DNA from: Auriscalpium vulgare | Lineage: Eukaryota; Basidiomycota; Agaricomycetes; Russulales; Auriscalpiaceae | Assembly (NCBI GenBank): GCA_019915015.1 | Contig: JAHBBC010000041.1 | Coordinates: forward strand, 1 to 64,000 | DNA length: 64,000 bases | Direction: 5' to 3' | Part shown: one piece after another, positions 11,626 through 23,107 of the stretch | Numbering within the stretch: the stretch's first letter is position 1 | Layout: each line of letters begins with the position of its first letter | Notes under the pieces: model-generated | The model's input: the letters and a program-made list of their open reading frames with translations, nothing else | Told to the model about the DNA's origin: nothing | The model's database searches: none | Translations under genes and position numbers: made by a program

Positions 11626-13912
11626 ATGCGACCCGCCGTGCACCGTGGTCTCAGAAATGCGCTCGCACGACCAGCGATTTCAGGCAGTCGACTGTACCAT
11701 CCCCATGTCTTGCCATCCCTCATCTCGACCGTTTCCCCCGAATTTCAGGCAAAAGCGAAGGCTATGGAAGAGCTCGTTGCAGAGTATGAAGTGAAGACAG
11801 CGGAGGTCAGACTGGGAGGCGGCGCGAAGGCAGCAGAGAGGATGCGGAGCAAAGGCAAGAAGCTTCCCCGCGAACGGTGCGTGCGTGCATGCGTCCTAAC
11901 AAAACGCGCAACGTTTCTAGACCTGACGAGGTCCTCATATATTGCAGCTTAGCACTGCTTCTGGACCCACATACTCCATTTCTCGAACTGTCCTCGTTGG
12001 CAGCGTATGATGTATACCCGGGCGAGTCGGTCCCCGGCGCTGGAATCATCACAGGCATTGGCCGGATATCTGGGCGCGAGTGCATGGTGGTAGTGAATGA
12101 CGCCACTGTGAAAGGTGGTTCTTATTATCCTCTGACAGTGCGTATATTTTCTGCATTGTTGCTCTGCTACCTGACTTGAGTGTGTATGCAGGTAAAGAAG
12201 CACCTCCGGGCGCAGGAGATTGCACGAGAGCATGGACTCCCGTGTGTCTATGTCGGTACGTTGATGCTGCGAATTGTTCAACCTCGCGGTCATTGATGGG
12301 TTCCACGTAGTCGAATCCGGAGGAGCAGCTCTGCCTCACCAAGCAAATGTGTGGATGGTTTCGTATTCTACGTATCCACCATATATATTGACCAAGTCTT
12401 AGGTATTCCCCGACAAGGAGCACTTTGGACGCATCTTCTACAACATGGTGCTTCGGACTTCGTTGCCGTGAGTCCGCCTGGCTCACCCCGATTACAGGCG
12501 CAAATGTCTGCCATCGGCATCCCACAAATCGCCATCGTGCACGGAATTTCAGTCGCGGGCGGTGCATATGTCCCCGCCATGGCAGACGAGAACATCATCG
12601 TTCGCGAGCAGGGTCGCATCTTCCTTGCGGGCCCGCCACTCGTGAAAGCAGCCACAGGCGAGGAAGTCGACGAGGAGACGCTCGGTGGTGGACAGATGCA
12701 CTCGAGCGAGAGCGGCGTGACAGACCATCTCGCGCGGGACGACGAGCACGCCATTTCCATTGCACGGGGAATCGTAGGTGACCTTGGAAATGCGGGAAGC
12801 AAGGAGGTCGCTGTGAGTATGCTGTCCCATAGCTGCTGCCATGCTCATCTGACGTGTGCATACAGCCACCTGTCCCTACAGAAGAGCCGATTTACCCCGC
12901 CTCGGAGCTACATGGGATTGTGGGCACGGATCTGCGTCAAGCGTTTGACATGCACGACGTTATTGCGCGCCTCGTTGACGGCAGTCGCTTCCGTGAGTTC
13001 AAGAAAGAATACGGACCCACCATCGTGACCGTAAGCTCATCTGTCTCTGCATGTTTCCTGTTCTAAGTGTTTGGACCATGAGGGCTTCGCAAACATCCAC
13101 GGATACCCAGTGGGCATCGTTGCGAACAACGGCATCCTGTTCTCGCCATCTGCCCTCAAAGCGACGCACTTCATCCAGCTGTGCTCGCAGCGTGGCATAC
13201 CGCTTCTCTTCCTGGTAAATGTCACTGGGTACATGGTAGGCTCAAAGGCGGAGAAAGGCGGCATCGCAAAGGATGGCGCGAAGATGGTGCGCGCAGTCGC
13301 ATGTGCGGATGTCCCGAAGTTGACCGTCGTTGTTGGCGGGAGCTTCGGGGCCGGAAATTACGGTCAGTGCATCCCGCCGATATGAGCTTTTGCAAAGCTG
13401 ACGACTGTCCAGGCATGGCTGGCCGCGCTGTGAGCGTTTCAATATATCATCTACTTCTCGAACGCAGAACTGACCGTCCTCAGTATTCTCCACGATTCCT
13501 CTGGATGTGGCCTGTGAGTCCTTTTCTCCTCATTGTACATATCCTGGATCTGACCTCATCATCTTCAAGAACGCCAAAGTATCTGTGATGGGCCCCGGCC
13601 AGCTGTCACAAGTAATGCAAACAATCTCGCGGTACGACTTCCTACCCCATTCGCGCTGGTTTCGACTGACGCATCTTCGAAAGCGATCCTTCACAACATG
13701 CTTCTCTCAAGGACGATATCGAGAACCAGTCATCGTCCCTCTACGCTTCCGCCCGCCTATGGGACGACGGGATCATTAAGCCTACCGATACGCGAGATGT
13801 GGTGGGGTTGGGGCTGGCCCTGGCGGCACGCGAGCGCGGGTCGAGGTCTTCGAGCACAGCGGGCACGACATGGGATGGAGACGGCAAGGGTTTTGGTGTA
13901 TTTAGAATGTAG
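11626..13912 (+). CDS. MCCB: 3-methylcrotonyl-CoA carboxylase beta subunit, mitochondrial
   Basis: Carboxyltransferase subunit that moves CO2 from biotin to 3-methylcrotonyl-CoA in leucine breakdown; it works with a biotin-carrying alpha subunit not seen in this window. The start at 11626 gives a basic leader ([20 protein letters not shown]) typical of mitochondrial import. Carboxyltransferase landmarks in order: [96 protein letters not shown] and [16 protein letters not shown]. The C-half has [60 protein letters not shown] and [16 protein letters not shown]. It ends KGFGVFRM. About ten exons; all joins I tried keep frame, so the gene looks intact. Confidence 0.95.
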
Positions 13913-14088
13913 GATATGTCATGCCATTCGATGGTTAAGTACTGAGGATGCACTGCCCTAGTAGTGGGCGCGTCAAGCGCCGAAAACCTTCAGCCACTAG
14001 CACTTACGAGTCTATCGCTCACCTCTATCCCCTGCACGCATGTCAACCTATGTCAACCCTGAGTAAAACAGGAGTTTGAGTTCGTTGG

Positions 14089-15069
14089 ATGGACCCAGAT
14101 TGGACGAGCAGGCAAGCAACCCTCCCACACGATCCCAAATCCCACAAGTCCTTCGAGCTTCTACCTCGTGCCGAGGCGGGGTACAATGGCCCATCTAACG
14201 AGAGCGACGAACCATCGGGCCCAAAGCTCACCGGATTCCGCATCCTCAACATCATCCTTGTCGCTGCGTTCGGCCTCTCGAAGGCCGTGCTCACCTACCA
14301 GGGCAAGAGCGCCGCACCGACGACGCTTGAATTGGTGCTCGGAGTCATCTTGGGAATCAGGTGCGTGCTATTCTAGTGCTTGTCTGTTCCTGGGTCTTAT
14401 GCTTGGATATGCAGCCTGTACTGGATCGGACTGTACGAGAGCGTGCGCCCGTACAAATGGCCCTGGCTCCTGCATGACGACTACTCAGTCCACGCGCTCA
14501 CAATCGCGCGCTTCACAGTTGTGTGTATGTCTGAGTTGCCCCGCGTGTTCGACGCGTACTGATGGCGCCAATATCCTTGTCTATCAGGCTTGCGTGCCAC
14601 GTTCATCCATACCGGAATTTTTGTCGCAGTCTTCCGCACTTTTTTCGCGCTTGTCCCCATCCTCGTTGAGCCGTTGAGTACCGACCAAAGCGCCCTATCA
14701 TGGATCAAATTCGCGCTGTACTTCTTGTTCATGGTTTCGGGCGCATATCTTGGGTTCTGGATATACGACACGGTTAGCCCTCGTGCGATGTATGCCGAGC
14801 TTGACGACGGCTTACTAGGGAACTCACAGGTATCGCGAAAGCTGACAGGGCGAGCAAAGGCGCTGGTACAGCGGGCATGGAGGTTTATAACACGTCCCTT
14901 CCGCCTGGCGCCTGGCGGGAATGGCGCAGAGTGGAAGGACACTGACCACTATGCAACACTGATCAGTTTCCTCCCAACGATGGTGATACTACTATTCTTC
15001 ATTCTATCTTTGGCTCCCGAACAAACTAGTAGTAGGCACGACGAATCTGCGACGTCTACGATAGTATGA
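14089..15069 (+). CDS. Tandem membrane-protein family, copy 1
   Basis: Unrecognised multi-pass membrane protein; first of three adjacent paralogues. Exon 1 (from 14089) gives MDPDWTSRQATLPHDPKSHK, a soluble N-terminus with the shared HDPxSxxSxELL motif, then helix 1 (FRILNIILVAAFGLSKAVLT) and helix 2 (TTLELVLGVILGI). Exon 2 continues SLYWIGLYESVRPYKWPWLL. Exon 3 has two long hydrophobic segments (FIHTGIFVAVFRTFFALVPI and WIKFALYFLFMVSGAYLGFW), a basic stretch and a last helix (FLPTMVILLFFILSL). About five membrane spans in all. The segment 14773-14829 (57 nt) begins GT and ends ACAG with no stop in frame, so it may be exon or a phase-0 intron. I do not recognise a function. Confidence 0.7.
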
Positions 15070-15381
15070 CATCAAAGCATCCTTGCATATGCATCATGAG
15101 CACCGCACCGGGTTGCAGTTGGCCAAGGCGTACAGAACGACTGTCTTCCGCGCGTGGTCGCCAACGGAGACTACTTAGCCATGGCGTGAGGATGTCTGGG
15201 AGGCGGAGTCGGCCGCGGCGGCAGGCACGAGCTCTGCCACCCAACCTAATACAATGTACTCTCGCGTCTAATGTCGACCTCGTCACCCATTCGCCTCAGC
15301 GTCCCTCTAACCTCCGTTGGCTACGCACGACGCTCAGCAGAAGTTTCACTCGAGAAAGCCCTTGAAACGGAGCCGTCGCGA
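15070..15381. other. Spacer between membrane-family copies 1 and 2
   Basis: About 310 bp holding the 3' end of copy 1 and the promoter of copy 2. An ATG at 15271 is in frame with copy 2 and open, so a longer N-terminus for copy 2 cannot be excluded. No other gene is seen. Confidence 0.45.
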
Positions 15382-16312
15382 ATGCGCGAGACTCTGCCCC
15401 ACGATCCCAATTCCTCAGAGTCCCTCGAGCTTCTCTCTGCGGAGGCGGGGGTCAATCGTCCATTTACAGAGAGCGACGAATCCTCTGGCCTGAAAATCAC
15501 CGGATTCCGCATCCTCAACAGCATCCTCGTCGCTGCGTTTGGCCTCTCGAAGGCCGTGCTCACCTACCAGGGCAAGAGCGCCGCACCGACGACGCTTGAA
15601 TTGGTCCTCGGAGTCATCTTGGGAATCGGGTTCGTGCTATATTAGTGCTTGTCTGTTACAGCGTCTTATGCTTGGACATGCAGTCTGTACTGGATCGGAC
15701 TGTACGAGAGCGTGCGGCCGCCAAAATGGCCCTGGCTCCTGCATGAAGACTACTCCGCCCACAGACTCTCGATTGCACGATTCATAGTCGTCTGTACGTC
15801 GGGTTCTCCCCAGCGCTGTTGACACGTACTGAGAGTGCCTAGTTTTGCGTGGCACCTTCATCTTCTCGGGCATCACTCTCGCATTCGCGCGCGTTTGTGT
15901 CGTGCTCATCCCCATCCTCATCGAGCCGTTGAGTACCGACCAAAGCGCCCTGTCATGGATTAAATTTGCGCTGTACTTCTCCTTCCCGATTTGGAGCATA
16001 TATCTGGGGTTCTGGACATACGACAAAGTCAGCCTTCATGCGATGTGTGCCGAGCTTGACGACGACTTACTGAATTCACAGGTATCACGAAAGCTGTCAG
16101 GGCGAGGGAAGGCGCTGGTACAGCAGGCGTGGAGGTTTTTGACATATCCCTTCCGCCTGGCGCCAGGCGGAAATAGCGCAGAGTGGAAATACCCCGACTA
16201 CTACGCAACGCAGTTCAGTCTCCTCCCAACGATGGTGATACTACTATTCGTCATGATATCTTTGAGTCCCGAAGATAAACAAGACGACTCCGCGACGTCT
16301 ACGATAATATAG
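15382..16312 (+). CDS. Tandem membrane-protein family, copy 2
   Basis: Second paralogue, with the same exon layout as copy 1. In copies 1 and 3 the protein opens with MDP; at the matching place copy 2 reads ACG-GAG-CCG (TEP), so the ancestral start codon is lost. The nearest ATG is at 15382 (MRETLPHDPNSSESLELLSA), with an in-frame alternative at 15271. Membrane segments match copy 1: FRILNSILVAAFGLSKAVLT, TTLELVLGVILGIG, FIFSGITLAFARVCVVLIPI, WIKFALYFSFPIWSIYLGFW and LLPTMVILLFVMISLSP. The optional intron-like segment is 54 nt here (16028-16081), again in frame and stop-free. Exon 2 reads SLYWIGLYESVRPPKWPWLL. The gene looks coding despite the altered start. Confidence 0.65.
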
Positions 16313-16545
16313 CATCCTTGCCAGTGGAGTCACGCGGCTGTGAGGCCAGTGTGAGGCATTTGAAAACTCGGCAGGCACCGCAAGCGCTGCATGTCACTCA
16401 CTGCCACCCAGCCGATAATCCTTATGTACTCATCTCATGTCCTCCTCGCCATTCGCCCCAGCGCCGTCTCCGTAACCTCCTTTGGCCGCGTACGACAACG
16501 TCGCAAAGCAGAACTGTGACTCGAGTGCGCCCTTGAAACTGCATC

Positions 16546-17551
16546 ATGGACCCTTCGCGAAGGCGAATAACTCTGCCCCACGATCCCAACTCCTCAGAGT
16601 CCCTCGAGCTTCTATCTCGTGCTGAGGCGGGGATCAGTGGTAAATCTGAAGAGGGCGACGGCGACGGCGACGAACCATCGGGCCCGAAACTCACCGGATT
16701 CCGCATCCTCAACACCGTCCTTGTCGCCGCGTTCGGTCTCTCCAAGGCCGCGCTCACGTATCAGGGCAAGAGCGCTGCGCCGACCACGCTTGAATTAGTG
16801 TTGGGAGTATTTCTGGGAATCGGGTGCGTGGCATACAGCAGATGCTTGCATGATCTTGTGTCTAATGCTTGAACATCCAGCCTATACTGGATCGGGCTCT
16901 ACGAGAGCGTGCGCCCACACAAATGGCCCTGGCTCCTGCATGACGACTACTTAGTCCACAAGCTCCCCATCGCGCGCTTCACAGTCGTGTGTACGTCCAA
17001 GTTGCCCCGTGTGTTCGACGCGGACTGATAGGGCCAATGTCTGCCTTTCATGACCAGGCTTGCGTGTCACGTTCATCACTACCGGGATTTTTTTCGCACT
17101 CATCCGCACCTGTGTCGTGCTCGTCCCCATCCTCGTCGAGCCTTTACAATCCGATCAAGGCGCCATGTCATGGATCAAGTTTGCACTGTACTTCTTGTTC
17201 CCCGCCCTCGGACTGAAGGCATACGACGTGGTGGGTTGTCCGTGCGAAGTATACCCAACCGGCGAATGACTTTTGGGGAATTCATAGATCGTAAAACTAC
17301 TGTCAGAACGAGGGAAGGCGCTGATACACCGCGCATGGATGTTTTGCACGCACCCGTTCCGCCAGGCGCCAGGCGGAAACGGCGAAGAGTGGAAGGATCT
17401 TGACTATTACGCCAAGCAGTCCAGTGTCCTCCCGTCGATGGTGATAACCGTCGTCTATTTCATCTCTTTACTCGATCTGCCCACGGAATCTGAGAGTACC
17501 CCTCCCTCCTTGGGCACTGGATCTCGTCCTGAGGCCTTACATGCTATGTAG
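16546..17551 (+). CDS. Tandem membrane-protein family, copy 3
   Basis: Third paralogue. It starts MDPSRRRITLPHDPNSSESL and carries an extra acidic run (EEGDGDGDE) before the first helix (FRILNTVLVAAFGLSKAALT). Exon 2 reads SLYWIGLYESVRPHKWPWLL; exon 3 starts LRVTFITTGIFFALIRTCVV. After ALGLKAYDV the frame meets TGA and TAG, but a GTGGGT donor at 17231 and a TCATAG acceptor ending at 17287 remove exactly 57 nt. This restores the frame to IVKLLSERGKALIHRAW and then HPFRQAPGGNGEEWKD. In this copy the segment must therefore be an intron if the C-terminus is made. The tail after the last helix (VVYFISLLDLP) is longer than in copies 1 and 2. Confidence 0.6.
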
Positions 17552-17625
17552 TCCCGTACCAGACATCGGCGTAGAAATAGTATGGTAGAATCAATGTCGA
17601 AGTCTGCAACTCTGCCCAGCCACGT

Positions 17626-18410
17626 TCACAGCGCCATTGAGATGCCTATGAGCGCCGGCCACAAGATAAACACGAGACGGAACTTCAACTTCTCCACGTC
17701 GACATGCCCGCCCGCCCCGTTCTTCTGGGTGGCATCCTTGTCTGTGGGCTGTGCACCGCCCGTCGGGTGGGACTGGGACACCGGTGAGCCCGCCGTGGTA
17801 GATGTCGCGAAACTGCGCGTGGTCTGCGGCGCGGATGTCATGTTCGTAAGGATGAGCGGGACGGTGGTGCCGGTGTAGGATGCGTTGAAGGTCGTGGCGG
17901 GTGCGGAAGCGTTTGGGGAGGCAGGTCCCGCCATGTTCGTGAGTGTGAAGCGCGATGTGTAGAATTGCATGGGAGGATTGTCAGAGACGAATCGGAAGTA
18001 GCTACAGTAGGATAGCACATCAGCGTGAACCGCGGGCAATAGGAAATGGGAGGTGGACTGACTAGTCGGAGCTGTTCGGTCCAAGCGATGGAGATATCCA
18101 AATATCATGCGACATAGAGGCAGGATCGACTTGAGGAGCAATCTTGCCAATGACAGTCTACAAGAGTCATCTGGAGGTGAATAGATGCGAGCGAGGGCAG
18201 GAAGGAGCGCACATCTCCTTTTCCCAGCAGCTCAATCGACAGCTGGTGAAGCTTGTCCAAGGTCGGATCCTTCCCATCATCCATCCACTTGATCGTAACA
18301 GTCCTTCCCGCCTCGAACACGGTGTTGGCGACAGGCTGAGTGGGGTACAGAGATGCGCGAGCGACGCTCGCGCATGCGACCAGCGCAGCAATGAGAGAGA
18401 GGGTGGGCAT
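17626..18410 (-). CDS. GPI-anchored KRE9/KNH-type cell-surface protein
   Basis: Secreted, GPI-anchored protein of the fungal Ser/Thr-rich family with a KRE9/KNH (yeast cell-wall beta-glucan assembly) domain. The start at 18410 gives the signal peptide MPTLSLIAALVACASVARA. The mature N-terminus matches the family pattern, YPTQPVANTVFEAGRTVTIK, then WMDDGKDPTLDKLHQLSIEL. A second part begins YFRFVSDNPPMQFYTSRFTL. The C-terminal half is rich in Ser, Thr and Pro (likely O-glycosylated) and ends in a hydrophobic tail LVFILWPALIGISMAL, as expected for GPI attachment. Three or so exons. It lies tail-to-tail with membrane-family copy 3, only about 75 bp away. The substrate is unknown. Confidence 0.8.
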
Positions 18411-18612
18411 TTGTGTGCGTTGATGACAAGAGGGTATTAGATGAGTGTAGAACGTTAAAGGTATCTCCAAAGGCGGCGGGCAACGATCCGGTCGCGACTG
18501 GCGTGGTGAAGGAAGCTGGCGGCGCGTTGCATTGAACTTGAAAGTCGACGCGCTGACGCTCCCATCACGTGACCGCTTTGCACGGCATGTTCCGTACCAC
18601 CGACGCCCACCT

Positions 18613-20514
18613 CTATAAACTTTCGCTGCCTGGAGGATGCCCGTCTTCTCGCCCTATTGCATCTTGCGCCTGCCCGGGGCTCAATAAATCGCACTAATCT
18701 CTCTCCTGGAAAGCGCACCTTCACTAATAAATCGTGGTCTACGTCCGGGATCACCTCCACGGATTCTCCGTTAAGCGGGGCCACCTCCCATCTTGTCGGC
18801 GGATTCTCGATGTATAGACAGATGTCTGATGGGAGGTAGGCACCGTGCTCTGCATTGAAATCCTCTCGCATGTGGCGCTCCTCTTTGTTTTGCTTGGTGA
18901 GGTCCAAGACACGACAGGAACCAAATGAAAAGCGGACCTTCTGCCATCGCCTCCAGTTGTGCCATCATTCCGCGAACAATGTGCTCTGCTGCCTCCTTGT
19001 ACTGCTGCCGGCGAGCCATTTCCACTAAAAGCTTGTGGTATGCCAGCTTATACGATGTGTATTGGACTGTAACATCGTCAATGGCACGCAATTGGTCGTG
19101 TAAGCTCTCCAAGCGCGTTGCACATTCCGTCTAGGACAGTCAGCTTCGGCCATCCATCCCAGCAACGGTGGCAACTCACCTCAATCTCCTCTTGTCGCTG
19201 GAGCATTTCGCCCATGATGTCTCCCAACTCGTCGAGGTCATCGAGCGTAGTGCGATGGTTGCGCAGGTAGTCCTCATTAGTGGTCTTGGCTGCAACAAGC
19301 TCGTCACTGCGGGGGTGTTAGGCTAAGTTCCTGCTGACGACACCTAGAACGCACTGGCTCTTCTCCATGGACTCGCATGACTCTTCGAGCTCCGACATGA
19401 TCAATGGCAACTCATCGGTGTCCCTTACCATGTCTGCACCGATGCGAGTAGTCAGAAAGCAAGTTGCAGTACAAGCGGAAGCAGATATACCTTGCAGATC
19501 CTCCTCCGCAAACTCCTCCCCTGCCTCTATGTCCTGCAGTGCCATCTCCATTTGATGAAAATGAGAAGTTAGGCTCTCCAGCTGCGTGGCCATAGTGGTC
19601 GATATGTGATCTTGATTTGTCAATATTTTCTCAATGTTGACGACCGGCTCTAATGGCGGCAATGAGTTACGAATTGCTACGAGGCTCTCCTCAAGAGTCA
19701 CTGGATACATCGTAGACGACGCCAGTGTGTTCTGGCAATGAACAATGTGTAAGTATATGCAACGGACGAACTGTATATTTGACTCACGTCTACGGCAGCC
19801 CTTTCCTCGTCAATAGTCTCAAGTGCGTCTTCAATTGCCCTCTCATCGACAAAGTCACGGAGCGTCTTCCATTTCGCCCTGTCTTCTTCGTGCAGTGTGT
19901 CCTTCACGAGTGGGACGTTCCCATTGGCATGCCCGTTCTTGATAGTGAGAGCAGGGCTATGAGAAGGGGATGGCAGCGCTTGCTCCGGCTTATGCTGCGC
20001 TTCATGGTCAGAAGACTGACTCCCAAAGAGTGACGAGTCGGACGCAGTCTCGTAGAACCCTGGTGAGACGAGTTGCGCGCCCAGAGACTCGAGGATGTTG
20101 TCGAGGGCAGCGGTGTGCTGGTTGCGAGCACTGTCCCATGCCTGCAGAAGAAACATCATCACGGATATACAGCAGACTCTTGAGAAAGCCAACCTGCGTG
20201 TTCTTCTCCACATTTGCCCGCCGTTCCTCTATGCTCTTCGCCACACTAGCCGCCAACTGAGCGCGTCTCTTTAGCCACGTCTGCAGATTCATGCCCTACG
20301 TTACACTTGCCTTGAGCTGCTCGAGGACGGCCTCGCTAATCCAGCGTATCTTGGCGTCGAGAGCCAACACATCAAATGCGTGCTGCGCGGAGGCATTGGA
20401 CAGCTGGTTCGCGCGGGAGCAGAGCGCCTCGCCCTGCTGCAGCGCCTTCTTGGACTGGAGAACGAGCGAGACGAGGTCGGGGTTTTCGACGCGGTCTGCA
20501 GGTGGCGAAGCCAT
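18613..20514 (-). CDS. ATG17: Autophagy-related protein 17 (Atg1 complex scaffold)
   Basis: Coiled-coil scaffold of the Atg1 kinase complex that organises the phagophore assembly site. The start at 20514 gives MASPPADRVENPDLVSLVLQ, followed by family-typical ALCSRANQLSNASAQHAFDV and LALDAKIRWISEAVLEQLKL, then AASVAKSIEERRANVEKN. Long helical exons follow (DALETIDEERAAV, ILTNQDHISTTMATQLESLT, EDYLRNHRTTLDDLDELGDI, QYTSYKLAYHKLLVEMARR). Near the end is the conserved REDFNAEHGAYLPSDICLYI, then ENPPTRWEV. An intron from a GTGCGC donor to a GGCAG acceptor gives a short last exon AQDAIGREDGHPPGSESL with TAG at 18613-18615, which fits the family; without that splice the frame runs far into flanking DNA. 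It shares a 195-bp divergent promoter with the uridine kinase gene. Confidence 0.87.
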
Positions 20515-20708
20515 TGTCGGCGCAAGCAACGCGTTGCGCGTGTGCAGTCGACGCGGGGAGAGGACTCGGACGACTCGGAGGAGACGCGCGCGGCCTCGAT
20601 CGCCTGCCTCTTTCGGCCCATCAGACTCAGAGGCGGCCCGCTCTCGCTTCGCCAGCGCCGTCGAGTGCACGTCCAATAAACTTTCCTCAGCACCTTTCAT
20701 AGCGGCAA
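20515..20708. promoter_or_regulatory. Short divergent promoter, ATG17 / uridine kinase
   Basis: Only about 195 bp separates the two outward start codons, so both promoters must overlap. The sequence is GC-rich with no clear TATA box. Confidence 0.55.
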
Positions 20709-23107
20709 ATGTCTGTCTACCTCGATGCTCAGATCCCGGAGCATAGCGTTGCGTCAACTCAGCCGCCCAGCGTCGAGCCTACGCCGCTGCCCACGCCGAG
20801 TCCCAGCCCGCGGCCAGACTCCCCGCGATGGACGACTAAGGCTTTGACGAACACAATTCTGAAGAGCCATGGAAGACCGCCATGGTGACTTGTCATGGTT
20901 ATCGCTTTTGTCGTAGACCTGTAAATTTCTGGCAGGTATGGAGAGGACGGCCATGCTATATCACAGGCGTTCGTGATAGGCATTGCGGGTGCGTTTCAAT
21001 CTCTCGTGCATGCTCCTCTGCGTGCGATGAACCGTTCGGTGCTCTGTCTCTAGGCGGTTCGTCTAGCGGCAAGGTCTGACGGACTATCGTGGCCGAGCTT
21101 CCCTCCGACTTATCTCCCGCAGACCCATGTAGCCCGTCAAATAGTCCGCGCCCTGGGGTCGATACCAACGGTTGTGATCATGTCTCAGGTGCTTCGGGCT
21201 CTCTTCAGCTACCAGTCTCGTCTAATGCCACGAATCGTCTCTAGGACAGCTTCTACAAGCGCCATTCTCCCGAGGAAATTGCCCAGGCGTTTGCCTGTCG
21301 CTTCGACTTTGACCACCCGGATTCGATTGACATGGACCTGTTCGCTGCCGTGCGTGCTTGTCGGTGTTATTACTTTACTTTCATTAACCTCGACTATGCT
21401 CGTATGGATGCTCGCGTGACAGTGCTTAGCTGATCTGAAGAACCTGCAACAAACTAATGTCCCTGTTTATTCGTTCAAAGAACACCAGCGGCTAGAGGAA
21501 ACGAAGTACCTGTACGGCGCAACGATCATTATCGGTACGTTTGAGACTCCTGGAAACCTGTGTCGTGCTCATGTAGTTGTTCAGCGGAAGGCATCATGGC
21601 TTTACATGAGCCCTCACTGAGGGAGCTTTACGATCTGAAGGTGGGCCTTGACGCGGCTTGACGCGTGTGGGAAGGGGCTTGCTCTTACATGCTCTCCAGA
21701 TCTTTGTTCAAGCAGATTCGGATCTGATGCTTGCCCGCCGTATCACACGCGACGTCTTGGAACGTGGTCGCTCAGTCGAAGGCATTCTGGAACAGTAAAC
21801 GCAATGTCGCGCTGTCCTTTGCCTGTGCTAACTGCGTAATTTGAGGTACCTGCGCTATGTGAAACCTTCGTACGACAATTTCGTCGCCCCTAGCTCTCGC
21901 CATGCAGACATCGTGCCGTCCTTTACCTCAATCGTTCATATTTCGTCCAACTGACACGGATGTAGATCGTTCCAGGAAAGGATAACAGCGTCGCCATCGA
22001 GCTTATTTCAACACATATCCGGAGACAACTCGAGCAGCGCTCGCGTCAGTTCCGGCGCAAAATGGCCGCCAATCTCAAACGCTCGCTGTCTCAGGGACCT
22101 GCCCGGAAACCTAGCTTGGAAGAACTTGACATAACTATCTTAGACCAAACTCCTCAACTTAAGGTGCAACTTGTAAACATCCTGCCCGGTAGACATGCGA
22201 GCTCACCGTCTTCAGGGCATCTACACGGTGCTCAGGGACAGGACAGCCAGTCGGCAGGATTTCATATTCTTTGTCGACAGGCTAGCCACTTTGGTGATAG
22301 AGAAAGCTATGGAGAAGCTGCCGTATGTTGACAAGAAAATTGTCACCCCTGTGGGGGTAGAGACGACGGGAAAGGTCTTAGGCGCGGAGGTACAGTTGAT
22401 TCCCCTTTGATCGGTTGTCTTATTCTGAGCGACCGAAGTCTGTCTGTGGAGTGTCTATCCTGCGCTCGTAAGTCCTTCGGATATATCACTGTGTGCGCCG
22501 CCTCATCTGCTACAGGGGCGGCCCTCTCGAGCAGGGCCTCCAGCGCGTCATCAACGATGTCGCCATCGGCTCGCTTCTCGTCCAGTCCGACTCGAAAACT
22601 GGCGAGCCAGCGCTCTTCCTCGTACGATTGCCCGTATGCGTACGCGAACGCCACAGAGCAGTGAACACCTGGGTGTTCCTGCTCGATGCACAAGTATGTT
22701 ACCCTCCCCCACCTCTCACCCACATAACTCATCGACAGATCGGCACCGGCGCTGCGGCATTCATGGCAATCCGCGTGCTGCTCGATCACGGCGTGCGTGC
22801 GTCGCACATCATCTTCGTCACGTTCCTCGTGGCGCGCGGCGGTGGCATCGCGCACCTGCGCCAGACGTTCCCCGAGGTGCGCATCGTGACCGGCGCCGTT
22901 GACGACGGGCTACGCGAGATGTGGCTTGAGAACCAGCTGCACGATACGTCGTACGGCGCGGACGATGGGTTTGATAGGTCTGAACAACACAAGGCGTGGG
23001 TGGTCGAGCCGGGAATGGGGCAGATTGGTGCGTTCTGTCTACGCGCGGGAGGGCTCCGTCTGATTGTCCCTCGCTACTTTTTAGGGGATCGGTATTATCT
23101 GGATTGA
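20709..23107 (+). CDS. URK1: Uridine kinase with C-terminal UPRTase-like domain
   Basis: Phosphorylates uridine/cytidine in pyrimidine salvage; a uracil phosphoribosyltransferase-like domain follows, as in yeast Urk1 and animal UCKL1. Exon 1 (MSVYLDAQIPEHSVASTQPP) leads to GRPPW, then YGEDGHAISQAFVIGIA. The P-loop GGSSSGKT is built from three exons: an intron after GIAG and another between K and T (GTCTGA..CCGCAG), followed by HVARQIVRALGSIPTVVIMS. Then DSFYKRHSPEEIAQAF, FDFDHPDSIDMDLFAA, EGIMALHEPSLRELYDLKIF and ARRITRDVLERGRSVEGI. The UPRTase part has RQDFIFFVDRLATLVIEKAM, FPEVRIVTGAVDDGL and the ending PGMGQIGDRYYLD. Its PRPP loop reads LLDAQIGTGAAA rather than the canonical DPMLATGGTA of active UPRTases, so uracil activity is doubtful. 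Confidence 0.92.

Larger units (their letters stand above)
14089..17551 (+). repeat. Tandem triplication, about 1.2 kb per unit
   Basis: Three head-to-tail units of one membrane-protein gene including its spacer. Near-identical DNA blocks recur, for example the coding run for GKSAAPTTLELVLGV, the run for LSTDQSALSWIKFALYF in copies 1 and 2, and gatggtgatactactattc near the 3' ends. Copies 1 and 2 are closest; copy 3 has diverged more. Confidence 0.85.

Noticed and set aside
21060..21085. In-frame TGA inside the uridine kinase P-loop region, suggesting a pseudogene
   Set aside because: A GTCTGA..CCGCAG intron removes it and gives the expected THVARQIVRALGS continuation.
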